Source: Phormidium tanganyikae FI6-MK23
Lineage (GTDB): Bacteria; Cyanobacteriota; Cyanobacteriia; Leptolyngbyales; Leptolyngbyaceae
NCBI GenBank assembly: GCA_019359175.1
Contig: JAHHHU010000011.1
Span: 1-64,000 of the forward strand
Direction of reading: 5' to 3'
Length of the DNA: 64,000 nt
Shown: positions 18,539 to 27,514 of the stretch, one piece after another
How positions within the stretch are numbered: position 1 is the stretch's first letter
How the letters are laid out: each line of letters begins with the position of its first letter
The notes under the pieces: model-generated
Databases searched by the model: none
Seen by the model: only the letters and a program-made list of their open reading frames with translations
What the model was told of the DNA's origin: nothing
Position numbers and translations under genes: made by a program

Positions 18539-19579
18539 TCATTGCGAATGTGATTGCTCAGTTGTGCTGAGATCGCCCCAAATCCTGATTCCATCGGTTC
18601 CGGCTGCCACGATCGCTTGCCCCCCCAGCGCAAATCTCACAAATAAGCTACTAAAGGACGTTGCCGGAAGCGATCCAAGGGATTGTTCACTCAAGAGATG
18701 CCACAAATGAACTGCTCCCCCCGCAGAAGTGGCTAAGGTCTGCCCATCGGGACTCAGCGACAAATCAGAAGCTCCCGACTCAAATGCTTTTAGCAGCGCT
18801 CCATTTCTCAGATCCCAAAGCTTCAGCCTGCTGCTTCCGGTGAGCAATGTTTGCCCATCTTGGCAAAACGCTAATCCTGTCACTTCACCAGAATCGAGCG
18901 TTCTGATCCGATCGCCATCTTGAAGCTGCCACAGTTCTGTTTTAATCCGATCTCCCGTCGCCAATAATCCCCCATCCGTACTAAACTCGATCGCGCGAAT
19001 CGGCTGTTCTCCCAAACTATAAATTCGTTGGCGACTAGCAATATCCCAAACCTGTACCCCCACTGGACTAAATACCCCATCTGCCCAGCGTTTAACGCGA
19101 CTCGAACTCGCTAGAATACGGCTATCTGGACTAAAAACCAAATTAGAAGCCCTGCCAGAATTCAGCGTCGAAGCCAACCGACTATTGGGTAAATCCCAGA
19201 GCTTGATCGTGCCGTCTAGACTGCTGCTCGCCAAAATCTTCTCATCTTGGCTAATGGCGATCGCGCTAATCAATCCAGTGTGATCGAGCAAACCCGGAAG
19301 CGGTCGGCGCGTCTTAAGATCCCAAAGCTCGATCGCGTTCTCATGTCCAGCCGCGAGAATTGTGCCGCTCGAACTGACTGCGATCGCGGTGGGCTTGTCT
19401 GCGGTAAGTAACTCCGGTTGCCCGTAACACAAGACATCAGCCGCATAGATCGGGATGCAAACTTTTTTGGCGGTGCGCGACGATATTGCAGGCTGAAGCA
19501 GAAAAAATACCACCGTCAAAAGTGCGGCGATCGCAACGCCCGCAACACTCAATTTCTGAATTAAGCGAGTTTGAGCCAC
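18539..19579 (-). CDS. Membrane-anchored WD40-repeat protein
   Basis: The product (346 aa) has an N-terminal membrane helix (about 12-32) and then about six WD40 blades, recognisable by IAVSSSGTILAAGHENAIELWDL, ISQDEKILASSSLDGTIKLWD and further copies ending in LWDLR or LWHLL. It should form a beta-propeller on the outer side of the membrane and act as a protein-binding platform. Cyanobacteria have many such proteins and most have no known partner. No kinase or protease domain is attached. Confidence 0.85.
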   Translation of the reverse strand: MAQTRLIQKLSVAGVAIAALLTVVFFLLQPAISSRTAKKVCIPIYAADVLCYGQPELLTADKPTAIAVSSSGTILAAGHENAIELWDLKTRRPLPGLLDHTGLISAIAISQDEKILASSSLDGTIKLWDLPNSRLASTLNSGRASNLVFSPDSRILASSSRVKRWADGVFSPVGVQVWDIASRQRIYSLGEQPIRAIEFSTDGGLLATGDRIKTELWQLQDGDRIRTLDSGEVTGLAFCQDGQTLLTGSSRLKLWDLRNGALLKAFESGASDLSLSPDGQTLATSAGGAVHLWHLLSEQSLGSLPATSFSSLFVRFALGGQAIVAAGTDGIRIWGDLSTTEQSHSQ

Positions 19580-19698
19580 GTCTGTTTTTGCTCCAAGCTA
19601 TCGATTTGATTATTCTCTCTATGACGCGATCGCACCCGAAAAACCCAGTGTTATATTAAGAAGAATTTATTCAATCCTAAAATTAAGTGAACAAATAA

Positions 19699-21168
19699 GT
19701 GAACAGAAATCGGGCACTGATTGCGATCGCCCTAGCGCTAACAACGTTTTTGAGCGTTGTTCTACTTTATCTTGGAGTCGATAAATTCTATTACATTTTG
19801 GCAGGTGGGCGAAAGTTTGCAACCTTTCCCGATCTAAGAACCCAACTTGCGATCGGGGGAAGCTATCTGCTGTTGTCGATCGTTTATCTGATCTGGTTAG
19901 CAAATCTGCTCAGTTCCTCTTGGGTACATACAACCTGGAGCTTTCGCAGTACTCTTCTACGAACTTCGTTTTTCTGGATCGCAGCCTTCGTCGCCTATCC
20001 GCTTGGCAATGATACTTATCTGTATCTTCATGCTGGACTGATGAATCTCAGCGGCGTAAATCCGTATCTCACTCGTGCAGCATCTTACGTCACAGAACTA
20101 TCGCCTTTTGTAGATTGGGGACAAACTTCAACTTATGGCGTTGTCTCACAGGCTCTATTTACCTTTTCTGCTGTGTTTGTCACGATTAGCCCGATCGTGG
20201 CAATTCATGTATTTAAACTTATCTGCTTATTATTACATCTATTTAATAGCTATTTAATTTGGCGTTGGCTACCCGTTCCAGAGCGCGGCAGAATTACGAT
20301 CGCTTATCTATTACATCCGCTATTACTCATGGAGCAAGTCAGTTCTGCCCATGTTGATATCTTAGTCTCTACCAGTTTGATTCTCTTTGCGCTCTCGTTT
20401 GCAAAACAAAGATTCTGGATTGCATTTGCAGCCTTGTGGGGTGGCTTTCTCGGCAAAACTTTACCAATCATCTGGGGCCCCTGGATTGCAGTTACACTAC
20501 TCCGCCAAGGTCATTGGAGATGGTTGATTGCGATGATCGCTGCATCTGGTGCGATCATCACAGGTCTTTGGTTCACAATGATGCCAGAACTTGCTGCTTG
20601 GCAGAGCATTGTTAATCCTGGAGTTGCAGGGCAGTATCAATCCTCGCTGATGTCGATCGCAAAATTCTCTCTCGACCTCGTTAGGATCTTCACTCCAGGA
20701 AATCTAACGCTCACAGCTCAGCAATCGATTTTAAGCACATTAGCAAGCGCCACACTGCTCGGATTTCTTGGCTTCTACAGTTGGCAGCTTTGGCGGAGTG
20801 ATAAGCGCTGGAACAACACCCCCCAAATGTTACTAGAAGATATGGGATGGACAACGCTAGTTTTAATGCTGCTTGCAACATCCTGGTTGATGCCGTGGTA
20901 CTGCTCAATTTTGATTACCTTCGCCGCTTTGATTCCACAGTCTCGCGTCTTCGGCTTAACCACGCTGGCATTTGCTTTATCGAGTAGTGCCCAATATCTA
21001 TTAGGAATGAATAGCAGTTTAAAAAGCCTAGTCTCGATCGGGATTCCAGTCCTGACTCTGATCATCAGTGCTTTCATTTTTAGATCGAACCCCAAGCCGC
21101 CGGAATCGCCCAACACGCCTAATCTTAAGCGTTTAGCTGAACCAGATGCGACGGCTGAACTAAATTGA
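19699..21168 (+). CDS. Polytopic membrane protein, probable lipid-linked-sugar (GT-C type) glycosyltransferase
   Basis: The product (489 aa) begins at GTG 19699 (MNRNRALIAIALAL) and has about eleven to twelve membrane helices. An early loop after the second or third helix contains GNDTYLYLHAGLMNLSGVNPYL, which fits the DUF2029/GT-C pattern of an acidic residue in the first large outer loop followed by NPY. Family members use polyprenyl-phosphate sugars in envelope assembly. The call rests on topology and this loop. It is convergent with the next gene, with only one base between the stop codons. Confidence 0.6.
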   Translation: MNRNRALIAIALALTTFLSVVLLYLGVDKFYYILAGGRKFATFPDLRTQLAIGGSYLLLSIVYLIWLANLLSSSWVHTTWSFRSTLLRTSFFWIAAFVAYPLGNDTYLYLHAGLMNLSGVNPYLTRAASYVTELSPFVDWGQTSTYGVVSQALFTFSAVFVTISPIVAIHVFKLICLLLHLFNSYLIWRWLPVPERGRITIAYLLHPLLLMEQVSSAHVDILVSTSLILFALSFAKQRFWIAFAALWGGFLGKTLPIIWGPWIAVTLLRQGHWRWLIAMIAASGAIITGLWFTMMPELAAWQSIVNPGVAGQYQSSLMSIAKFSLDLVRIFTPGNLTLTAQQSILSTLASATLLGFLGFYSWQLWRSDKRWNNTPQMLLEDMGWTTLVLMLLATSWLMPWYCSILITFAALIPQSRVFGLTTLAFALSSSAQYLLGMNSSLKSLVSIGIPVLTLIISAFIFRSNPKPPESPNTPNLKRLAEPDATAELN

Positions 21169-21169
21169 T

Positions 21170-21904
21170 CTACTTACGTCGAACTGCGATCGTATAAGAA
21201 GGACGCTGTTTTTCTTCCCGCTGCGTTTTCACGATCCGAAGCGTCTCATCAACATAAAGATGTTCAAATTTCGGAATTGCCTGGTAAGTTTTCTCTAACT
21301 TCTTCAACGTCACTTTATCTACATGATCGAGCTTTAATTCTTGAGGAAGCCCTGTTTTTTGGTTAAACTCATCCAAACGCGACTCCAACACTTTCTGAAA
21401 CCATGCTTCGGATCTTTCGATCGTCAATGGCATCGCTCGCCATCTCAGCGCTTGCTCGATCGCCACGTTCTGAATAAACCACTCACCATCCCGAATCTCA
21501 AACTTCTGCATCACCATAAAATCGTAAGCTGCAAGAACCGAAGAGAATTTCTCGATTAGCTTCGATTTCGATCCAGGTGCATACCGCGCAATATTTGCGT
21601 AATATCCATTTTCCAGAAAGATTTGATAAGAGCAGTCATGTAACCGACCCGGTAGCACATCATGAAATGGAATAGTAGACCAAACGGGTGTCCATACGCC
21701 TAACACGATCGGGATTTGTGATTCAACTGCCGGATATGGATTGCGTCGCTGCAATTCCTCAAAATAAGGAGCTAACTCGGTCTTCGCAAAAGCGACCTTC
21801 TGATTTAGCGGATCAGTGTCGCGATCGCGAACCAGCGATAAAACTTCAGCTTTCAGTTCTTCAATTGTGAGATGGCTGAGGGATGGACTTTGAACGGCTA
21901 CCAT
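21170..21904 (-). CDS. Conserved cyanobacterial protein, possibly PAP/fibrillin-like
   Basis: The product (244 aa) is soluble and mixed alpha/beta with no signal peptide. It begins with an acidic helix (HLTIEELKAEVLSLVRDRD), then VLGVWTPVWSTIPFHDVLPGRLHDCSYQI, which resembles the core of PAP/fibrillin (plastid lipid-associated) proteins, and ends with a lysine-rich helix and a basic strand. I do not recognise the family with certainty. No neighbour suggests a pathway. Confidence 0.5.
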   Translation of the reverse strand: MVAVQSPSLSHLTIEELKAEVLSLVRDRDTDPLNQKVAFAKTELAPYFEELQRRNPYPAVESQIPIVLGVWTPVWSTIPFHDVLPGRLHDCSYQIFLENGYYANIARYAPGSKSKLIEKFSSVLAAYDFMVMQKFEIRDGEWFIQNVAIEQALRWRAMPLTIERSEAWFQKVLESRLDEFNQKTGLPQELKLDHVDKVTLKKLEKTYQAIPKFEHLYVDETLRIVKTQREEKQRPSYTIAVRRK

Positions 21905-22090
21905 GATTGCTGCTCCAACTCATATAATTGCTTGATCTTACTAAAAGTTTAAGAAATTTAATATAAGAAACTGCTCTATCAAGGGAGGCGTTCTTGTGCG
22001 ATCGTAGGTCTACTTTAAGATGGGTTTTTACAAACTTGAGAAGAAAGTAGCGCGATCGCGAAATCCTCTGCTACAATACACATCGCACAG

Positions 22091-22163
22091 GCTGGTGTAG
22101 CTCAGTTGGTAGAGCAGCGGTTTTGTAAACCGCCGGTCGCAAGTTCGAGTCTTGTCACCAGCT
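22091..22163 (+). tRNA. tRNA-Thr (anticodon TGT)
   Basis: Cloverleaf with acceptor GCTGGTG/CACCAGC, D-arm with AGCTCAGTTGGTAGAGC, anticodon arm GCGGT-TTTGTAA-ACCGC (TGT) and T-arm GCAAG-TTCGAGT-CTTGT (one G-U pair). It is 73 bases with no encoded CCA. A TACAAT box 13 bases upstream (22072-22077) is a likely -10 element. Confidence 0.96.
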
Positions 22164-22309
22164 TTCAGAAAAAGAAACTCAGAGCCTTGATACTGCTCGA
22201 ACTCGCAAAGCCGAAGGGCTTGGATTGGGATTGAGTTGAGCGCGAGAAATTGTTCGGGCGTATCACGGAGATCTCAAACCCGATTCAACCCGTGCAGGTC
22301 AAACTGCTT

Positions 22310-23314
22310 TTACCTTGATTTTGATTGCATCACGACAGTAGCTTCTTGTCGGTTGTGAAATAGATTTCTGATTCCGATGATTTGATAGTTATTTTCGAGA
22401 ATGTCGATCGCGTTATTAATCACTCCTTTTACGCCTTTACTCGGAAGCTTGAGCGTCATGATTGCAAGCCCTCCTTGTTTGAGAACTTTACTCGCTTCAA
22501 TCATGTTTTTAGCAGAATCACCTGCATTCATTCTCATATCATTCACGATTAGATCATAGCGATCGCGACAGTTTGGCAGATACTGTTGTACAAGCTGTCG
22601 ATAATGAGCAATTTTCGGATCAGATTGCAGCGAATTGACTAAATCACCTGGATCGACTGCAACAACTGATAAACCAAGTTTTCTGAGGATTCTTGTCCAA
22701 CCGCCCGGACTTGCACCAAGATCGAGCGCGAGTCCTTCGGTGGGTAGCTTGAGATTGAAAACGTCGATCGCTTCAAGCAGTTTGAATTCGGCTCTAGAAA
22801 TCTGCTCATCTTCATGCGCGAATCGGTGCATTCCACCCGCCCAATTGCTGAGATTTTCTAAAGCATTGGAGAAGCCAAGATAGAGAGTAGTGTGATTACA
22901 AAAAATTGAGATAATTTGTGCTGGATCTTTCGCCTCAACTTTCAATCCTGCATTGATTAGATCATCAGTCAGCGCGTTTCTAAGCTCAAAGCGATTAATT
23001 TCTTTAGTTGTAGAACGGATTTGAACAGAGAGCGTTGCAGCGCGATCGAACATTGGAATCTGATCTGCGACAGCACTTTGCAAGTTTGTCAGTTCAAAGG
23101 GCAACTCTTGCATCACTGGGCAAATATGCCGAATGAAAGCCGCTTTAGTAACTGAAATTTGAGGAGCTAAATCAGAGAAAGAAACATCGCCTAACTCAAT
23201 CAACCCGATGCCTTGATCGAGCCATTGAAGAAACTTGGATTGTCGATCGATCATCTGAAGTTCATTCAATGCAACTTGAGCAAATTCAGGCGATGTAGTG
23301 AAAATAACTTGCAT
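22310..23314 (-). CDS. FtsJ-like SAM-dependent methyltransferase (RlmM-type)
   Basis: The product (334 aa) has an N-terminal THUMP-like part (MQVIFTTSPEFAQVALNEL) and a C-terminal FtsJ/RrmJ methyltransferase domain: motif I LALDLGASPGGWTRILRKLG, the acidic loop VVAVDPGDL, IVNDMRMN and a KxPxKG-type block (LKLPSKGV). This set fits 2'-O-ribose rRNA methyltransferases related to RlmM. It is much like the cyanobacterial proteins annotated as SAM-dependent methyltransferases. The rRNA target is inference. Confidence 0.8.
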   Translation of the reverse strand: MQVIFTTSPEFAQVALNELQMIDRQSKFLQWLDQGIGLIELGDVSFSDLAPQISVTKAAFIRHICPVMQELPFELTNLQSAVADQIPMFDRAATLSVQIRSTTKEINRFELRNALTDDLINAGLKVEAKDPAQIISIFCNHTTLYLGFSNALENLSNWAGGMHRFAHEDEQISRAEFKLLEAIDVFNLKLPTEGLALDLGASPGGWTRILRKLGLSVVAVDPGDLVNSLQSDPKIAHYRQLVQQYLPNCRDRYDLIVNDMRMNAGDSAKNMIEASKVLKQGGLAIMTLKLPSKGVKGVINNAIDILENNYQIIGIRNLFHNRQEATVVMQSKSR

Positions 23315-23397
23315 TGAAGCAATCCCGCTGTTGAATTAAGTACAATCAATGATCCTAACTTACGGTATAACAGTATTAGCTAAAACCCTTTAATGAT

Positions 23398-23661
23398 ATG
23401 CAACTCTCTCTTACTCCAAATGCAGATAGGTTGATTGCTCAAATGATGGCATTGGGATTTGCTGATCCAGCCACACTGGTCGAGATAGCGTTAGAGCGAA
23501 TGGCACAGCAGGAATTTGCCGCACAAAAAGATCCAAAATCAATCGATTGGATGAAAAAAGAAGTCGCGATCGGGGCAGAGCAAGCAGAACGCGGAGAATT
23601 TAGCACTCTTTCTTTAGACGAGATTAAAGCAGAAATTCTTGAGAATCATCAGCCTCGTTGA
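23398..23661 (+). CDS. ParD-like antitoxin
   Basis: The product is 87 residues: an N-terminal strand-helix-helix part (MQLSLTPNADRLIAQMMALGF) of the kind used for DNA binding and dimerisation, then an acidic C-terminal tail (IDWMKKEVAIGAEQAERGEFSTLSLDEIKAEI) that in ParD proteins wraps the toxin. It is followed 8 bases later by the first codons of a ParE-type toxin, which is truncated. The antitoxin looks intact but has no working partner here. Confidence 0.7.
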   Translation: MQLSLTPNADRLIAQMMALGFADPATLVEIALERMAQQEFAAQKDPKSIDWMKKEVAIGAEQAERGEFSTLSLDEIKAEILENHQPR

Positions 23662-23669
23662 GCAAGTGA

Positions 23670-23801
23670 ATGCCACGGTATAGACTAACTATTCAAGCAC
23701 AGCAGGATTACCGAGCAATTTTGGCTCAAACACTTACCAATCGCATTGGGAACCGCGACTTCTCCGCCTGCACTGTGGTGGAATCTAAGTTGTTGTTTTA
23801 G
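23670..23801 (+). pseudogene. ParE-like toxin, N-terminal fragment fused to kdpA remnant DNA
   Basis: The frame starts MPRYRLTIQAQQDYRAILAQ, the first strand and helix of a RelE/ParE toxin, eight bases after the antitoxin. After about 22 residues it runs out of frame into kdpA-derived DNA and stops at 23799-23801. ParE proteins are about 95-105 residues and need their C-terminal strands and basic residues, so this cannot be a working toxin. The junction is a deletion or recombination scar. Confidence 0.65.
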
Positions 23802-24023
23802 CTTGCTGATGGGGCGATATGTTTCGATCGCAGCATTGTTACTGCTTGCGATAGTCTGTCGCGTAAACAGCAAGTTCCTGAAACGACTGGAACGCTCCGC
23901 ACGGATACCGGACTCTTCACAGGTGTCACCGCAGGCGTGATTTTGATTTTGGGCGCGTTGACCTTCTTCCCCGTGTTGGCCTTAGGCTCGGTTGCCGAAG
24001 CCTTCCAAATTGGTCGAGGCTAG
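23734..24023 (+). pseudogene. kdpA: kdpA 3' fragment (K+-transporting ATPase subunit A)
   Basis: Two frames together give the last hundred residues of Kdp[27 protein letters not shown] in the first, then after a one-base deletion near 23851 [20 protein letters not shown] and [20 protein letters not shown] in the second, ending EAFQIGRG at the TAG 24021-24023. KdpA is normally about 560 residues and forms the potassium channel of the Kdp pump. Most of it, including every selectivity-filter repeat upstream, is missing. Confidence 0.88.
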
Positions 24024-24088
24024 TCAATTTAGGGTGAGTTCGCCAGAAGCAGTTGAGAAGTGGTTGGCTCCGATTGCAAATCCGGGTA

Positions 24089-24196
24089 GCCCCCTAAATT
24101 CCCCATTCTGGGGGACTTTGAACCAGAGATCTTGTCTTGAAGTCCCCCAGAATGGGGGATTTAGGGGGCAGAAGTCGCTTGCAACGAAGCGAAAAA
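24089..24196. mobile_element. MITE-like palindromic element, copy between kdpA and kdpB
   Basis: The element shows CCCCCTAAATTCCCCATTCT on the left and CAGAATGGGGGATTTAGGG on the right as inverted arms. The right end CAGAAGTCGCTTGCAACGAAG matches the right end of the copy at 1155-1356 (CAGAAGCCGGTTGGAACGAAG). It lies in the 210-base gap between the kdpA and kdpB remnants, where an active operon would normally have a short spacer. Confidence 0.65.
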
Positions 24197-24233
24197 GCTG
24201 ATCGAACTGACATCAATTTAAGGTATTGAAATA

Positions 24234-25279
24234 ATGGAAAGTAAAGTGAATTCAGCCTTGCCAGTTCCAAGCGGTTCGCGCGAAACCCGGAGACATACGC
24301 CAAAAGCCGATCACTCTGGAATGTATCAACGCGCCATCCGCGAAGCCTTTGCTAAACTTGATCCCCGCATTGCCGTTCGTAATCCTGTCATGTTCGTCGT
24401 GTGGTTAGGCACGATCGTGACTTTCCTTGTGACACTTGACCCGAATCTATTTGGAACAGTTCAAGATGATGTGGCTCAATAGCGCATTCTCAATGGCACT
24501 ATCACGTTTATCCTGTTTTTCACAGTTGTATTTGCGAACTTTGCGGAAGCGATCGCAGAAGGGCGCGGGAAAGCCCAAGCGGATGCTTTGAGATCAACGA
24601 GATCTGATACGATCGCGAGAAAAGTTGCCCTTGATGGTTCAATTCAAGAAGTTAGCTCAACGGCTTTGAGAAAAGGTGATCAAGTCAAAGTGATTGCAGG
24701 CGATATGATTCCGGCGGATGGCGAAGTGATTCAAGGAATTGGATCAGTCGATGAATCGGCAATTACTGGGGAATCTGCGCCTGTATTAAAACAGCCTGGA
24801 ACCGATATTGCAAGCTTGGTGACAGGCGGTACAAGACTGTTATCGGATGAATTGATGATTCGGATTACTTCTGATCTGGGCAGGGATTTATCGATCGTAT
24901 GATTGCTCTCGTTGAAGGTGCAGAGAGATCGAAGACTCCAAACGAAATTGCATTAACTGTATTACTCGCAGTATTGACGCTCGTATTTCTGATCGTAATT
25001 GCTACGATGTCGCCGCTAGTCGATTATGTTGCTAATTTTGTGAGCAGTATTTCGGGTGATGCGGTTGGAAATAATTTGCGATCGGGAGCCAGCATCGCAA
25101 TTCTAATTTCGCTGCTTGTGGCATTGATTCCGACAACGATCGGTGGATTATTAAGCGCGATCCGGATTGCCGGAATGGATCGCGTTGCTCAGTTCAACGT
25201 CATCGCGACATCGGGACGAGCGGTGGAAGCTTGCGGCGATATCAATACATTAGTGTTGGATAAAACCGGAACGATTACA
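24234..25279 (+). pseudogene. kdpB: kdpB remnant: nonsense codon, frameshift and C-terminal deletion
   Basis: The first frame (24234-24482) gives the N-terminus with LDPRIAVRNPVMFVVWLGTI and ends at an in-frame TAG exactly where the family has glutamine (DVAQ then RILNGTITF). The same frame continues through [14 protein letters not shown] and [11 protein letters not shown]. Near 24885 one base is lost and reading moves to [20 protein letters not shown] and [19 protein letters not shown]. It ends right after the phosphorylation motif DKTGTIT. About half of the normal 680-700 residues, the nucleotide-binding part, is deleted. It cannot form an active P-type ATPase. Confidence 0.92.
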
Positions 25280-25315
25280 TTGTTTGTTGTGATGTTTGCA
25301 CCGGAGCGATTCTAA
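25280..25315 (+). pseudogene. KdpF-like C-terminal tail fused in frame to kdpB
   Basis: The 11 codons after DKTGTIT read [11 protein letters not shown] and stop. This is not KdpB sequence, but it matches the usual end of KdpF, the small one-helix Kdp subunit (typically ending in RPERF). In cyanobacterial operons a small subunit lies between kdpB and kdpC, so an internal deletion from mid-kdpB to late kdpF explains the join. kdpC starts two bases after the stop. Confidence 0.6.
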
Positions 25316-25317
25316 CT

Positions 25318-25917
25318 ATGAGTTTTGCACGTGAAGCGAGTCGAGCTATTCGATCAACATTCGTTCTCTGGATTCTCACCGCGATCATTTATCCATTCGT
25401 GACGATCGCGATCGGACAAATTGCTTTCCCGTTTCAAGCCAATGGCAGCATGATCAAAGTCGGCGATCGAGAAGTTGGATCAGCCTTAATCGGTCAGCCG
25501 TTTACCAGCGATCGCTATTTCAACAGTCGCCCCAGTTCTACAAGTTACAGTACCGCTGATCCGAAAAAAGATGATGCAGGCGTTCTGAAGACAGGCGTTT
25601 CGGGTGCGAGTAACTTAGCACCGAGCAATGCTGGATTGCTCGATCGAGTAAAAACTGATTTATCCAAATTAAAGAAAGCAGGCGTTCAACCGACTGCGGA
25701 TCTGCTCTACACATCGGGATCGAGCCTTGATCCGCACATCACCCCCGAAGCGGCAGCGGCACAAGTTGATCGAGTAACAAAAGCGCGAGGATTGCAGCGA
25801 AATCAGGTTGAGATCTTGATTTCTCAAAACACTGACGATCGCTTTCTCGGAATCTTTGGGGAACCAGATGTTAATGTCTTGAAGCTGAATCTTGCTTTGG
25901 ACAAGCTAAAAGCGTAA
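25318..25917 (+). CDS. kdpC: Potassium-transporting ATPase subunit KdpC (apparently intact, orphaned)
   Basis: The product (199 aa) is full length: a membrane helix at about 12-34 (FVLWILTAIIYPFVTIAIGQ), then SALIGQPFTSDRYFNSRPSS and SGSSLDPHITPEAAAAQVDR, the conserved KdpC blocks, and an RFLGIFGEPDVNVLKLN end. KdpC helps ATP binding in the KdpABC complex, but KdpA and KdpB are broken here. No kdpD/E lies nearby. The gene is probably a relic that has not yet decayed, unless a second kdp locus exists elsewhere in the genome. Confidence 0.92.
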   Translation: MSFAREASRAIRSTFVLWILTAIIYPFVTIAIGQIAFPFQANGSMIKVGDREVGSALIGQPFTSDRYFNSRPSSTSYSTADPKKDDAGVLKTGVSGASNLAPSNAGLLDRVKTDLSKLKKAGVQPTADLLYTSGSSLDPHITPEAAAAQVDRVTKARGLQRNQVEILISQNTDDRFLGIFGEPDVNVLKLNLALDKLKA

Positions 25918-25947
25918 AAGATTGAGTATGTTTACGCTGATACCTGA

Positions 25948-27297
25948 CTATTCACGCGATCGCGAAACGATTTGAATTTTGACACCTCTGGACGGAGCCA
26001 GCGTAACGCCACGGCGACGAGGAACTTCAGCCTGCCCATCTGCTAAAGCAAGCTGGTAGCGAGATAAAATCGTTGCCAGCACTAGCTTCATCTCAAACAG
26101 CGCTAGCGCTTCGCCAATACACCGTCGAGACCCACCACCAAACGGCATAAACTCAAACGGGGAAAACTGACGCTCTAAAAAGCGCTCTGGCTTAAATTGG
26201 TGCGAGTCGGGATACAGATCTTCCCGGTGATGCAGTAAGTAAATGCAGCCGACCACGTTGGCTCCGGGCTGAAGCGAATGCCCCAATAGTTCCAGCGGTT
26301 CGTTAACAATTCGGGTAAAGGTTAGCATGGCGACCGGATACAGCCGCAGCGTCTCGTTACACACAGCATTGAGGTAGGGCAGGCGGACAATTGACATTGG
26401 GTCAGGATTGGAACCGAGAGAATCTATCTCTTGCAGCAATTTATTGCGCACTTTAGGCAGGTGATGAACCCAGTACAGCGCCCATGCCATCGCGGTCGCA
26501 GTTGTCTCATGTCCAGCAAACAGCAAGGTCATCAACTCATCTCGCAGTTCTGGGTCGCTCATCGATTCACCATTTTCGTAGCGCGCTGCCATTAATAACG
26601 AGAGAATGTCTACTCGATCACGATCGTCTTGCTGGCGGCGGTCGGCAATCTCGGCATACAGCAGTTTGTCAATTTCTGCACGATCGCGCACAAACTTCCC
26701 CCATGGCATCCATGCCCCCCAGTCTCGTTGCATCCAAGGAAAAAACAAAAAGCTGGCGCTCAAGGGAGAGTGAAAGAGTTCGCACATGGCAGTGATCGAA
26801 GATTTGAGGTGTTCAAACCGCTCTCCCTCGCACACCCCAAACACAGCTTCTAAAATCACTTGTAGCGAAATCTCCTGCATCGCCGATCGCGCGCTTAACG
26901 GTTGTGCGATCGGGAGTTTATTCATGACTTTTTCAGTGAGCTGACCAATCAGGTCGCCGTAAGCCCGCATCCGTTCACCGTGAAACGAGGGCATTAAGAG
27001 TTGGCGACGACGCTTATGACGATCGCCATCGAGCATAATCACCGAATAGTCGCCAATCAGCGGCGATAGAATTCGGTTGGCTTCACCTGGAGCAATAAAG
27101 CGCTTGCGATCGCTGGTGAGAATGTCTTGAATCGCTTGAGGATGATTGACAAAGATCAAATGCTGACCGCCAAAGATGCCTGCTGAAAAGATATCAGGAT
27201 ATTGCTGAGCCGCCTTTTCCATGTAACTCACGGGATCAGCAATCCACTGCAATTCCTGGAGCAACAATGGAGGGCGTAGTATATTTGGTAGGGTCAT
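25948..27297 (-). CDS. Cytochrome P450 (CYP110-like)
   Basis: The product is 449 residues from the ATG at 27297 (MTLPNILRPPLLLQ), chosen because GAGG lies 8 bases upstream and CYP110 proteins begin this way; the open frame itself goes to 27354. Visible motifs are the I-helix oxygen-activation site AGHETTA, the K-helix ETLR, and the heme-binding loop FGGGSRRCIGEAL with the axial cysteine near residue 393. CYP110 enzymes of cyanobacteria hydroxylate fatty acids, alkanes or terpenes. No terpene synthase or ferredoxin lies next to it, so the substrate is unknown. Confidence 0.92.
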   Translation of the reverse strand: MTLPNILRPPLLLQELQWIADPVSYMEKAAQQYPDIFSAGIFGGQHLIFVNHPQAIQDILTSDRKRFIAPGEANRILSPLIGDYSVIMLDGDRHKRRRQLLMPSFHGERMRAYGDLIGQLTEKVMNKLPIAQPLSARSAMQEISLQVILEAVFGVCEGERFEHLKSSITAMCELFHSPLSASFLFFPWMQRDWGAWMPWGKFVRDRAEIDKLLYAEIADRRQQDDRDRVDILSLLMAARYENGESMSDPELRDELMTLLFAGHETTATAMAWALYWVHHLPKVRNKLLQEIDSLGSNPDPMSIVRLPYLNAVCNETLRLYPVAMLTFTRIVNEPLELLGHSLQPGANVVGCIYLLHHREDLYPDSHQFKPERFLERQFSPFEFMPFGGGSRRCIGEALALFEMKLVLATILSRYQLALADGQAEVPRRRGVTLAPSRGVKIQIVSRSRE

Positions 27298-27514
27298 AAG
27301 AACCTCAACTGTAGTGAGATCGTGAGCGAATCCCGCAAGAAAGCGTATTGCCACTTAGTGCTTGCTTCTGAAGAATTATCCAATCCTCGATCATCTTCTG
27401 GTTTGAGCGTAAGACCAGTCTATCTTCTGGAGAATGCGACTCTCGATGGGGAGTGACAAGATTTGCAACAAATGATTCACAGGTAAACGACTTCTGCCAA
27501 AATTCGCTCTCCAT

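Noticed and set aside
22170-22310. Minus-strand stretch reading TPEQFLALNSIPIQALRL after tRNA-Thr
   Set aside because: It reads like protein but has no start, is interrupted by a stop and matches no family I know; a tRNA-linked integration scar is possible but not supported.
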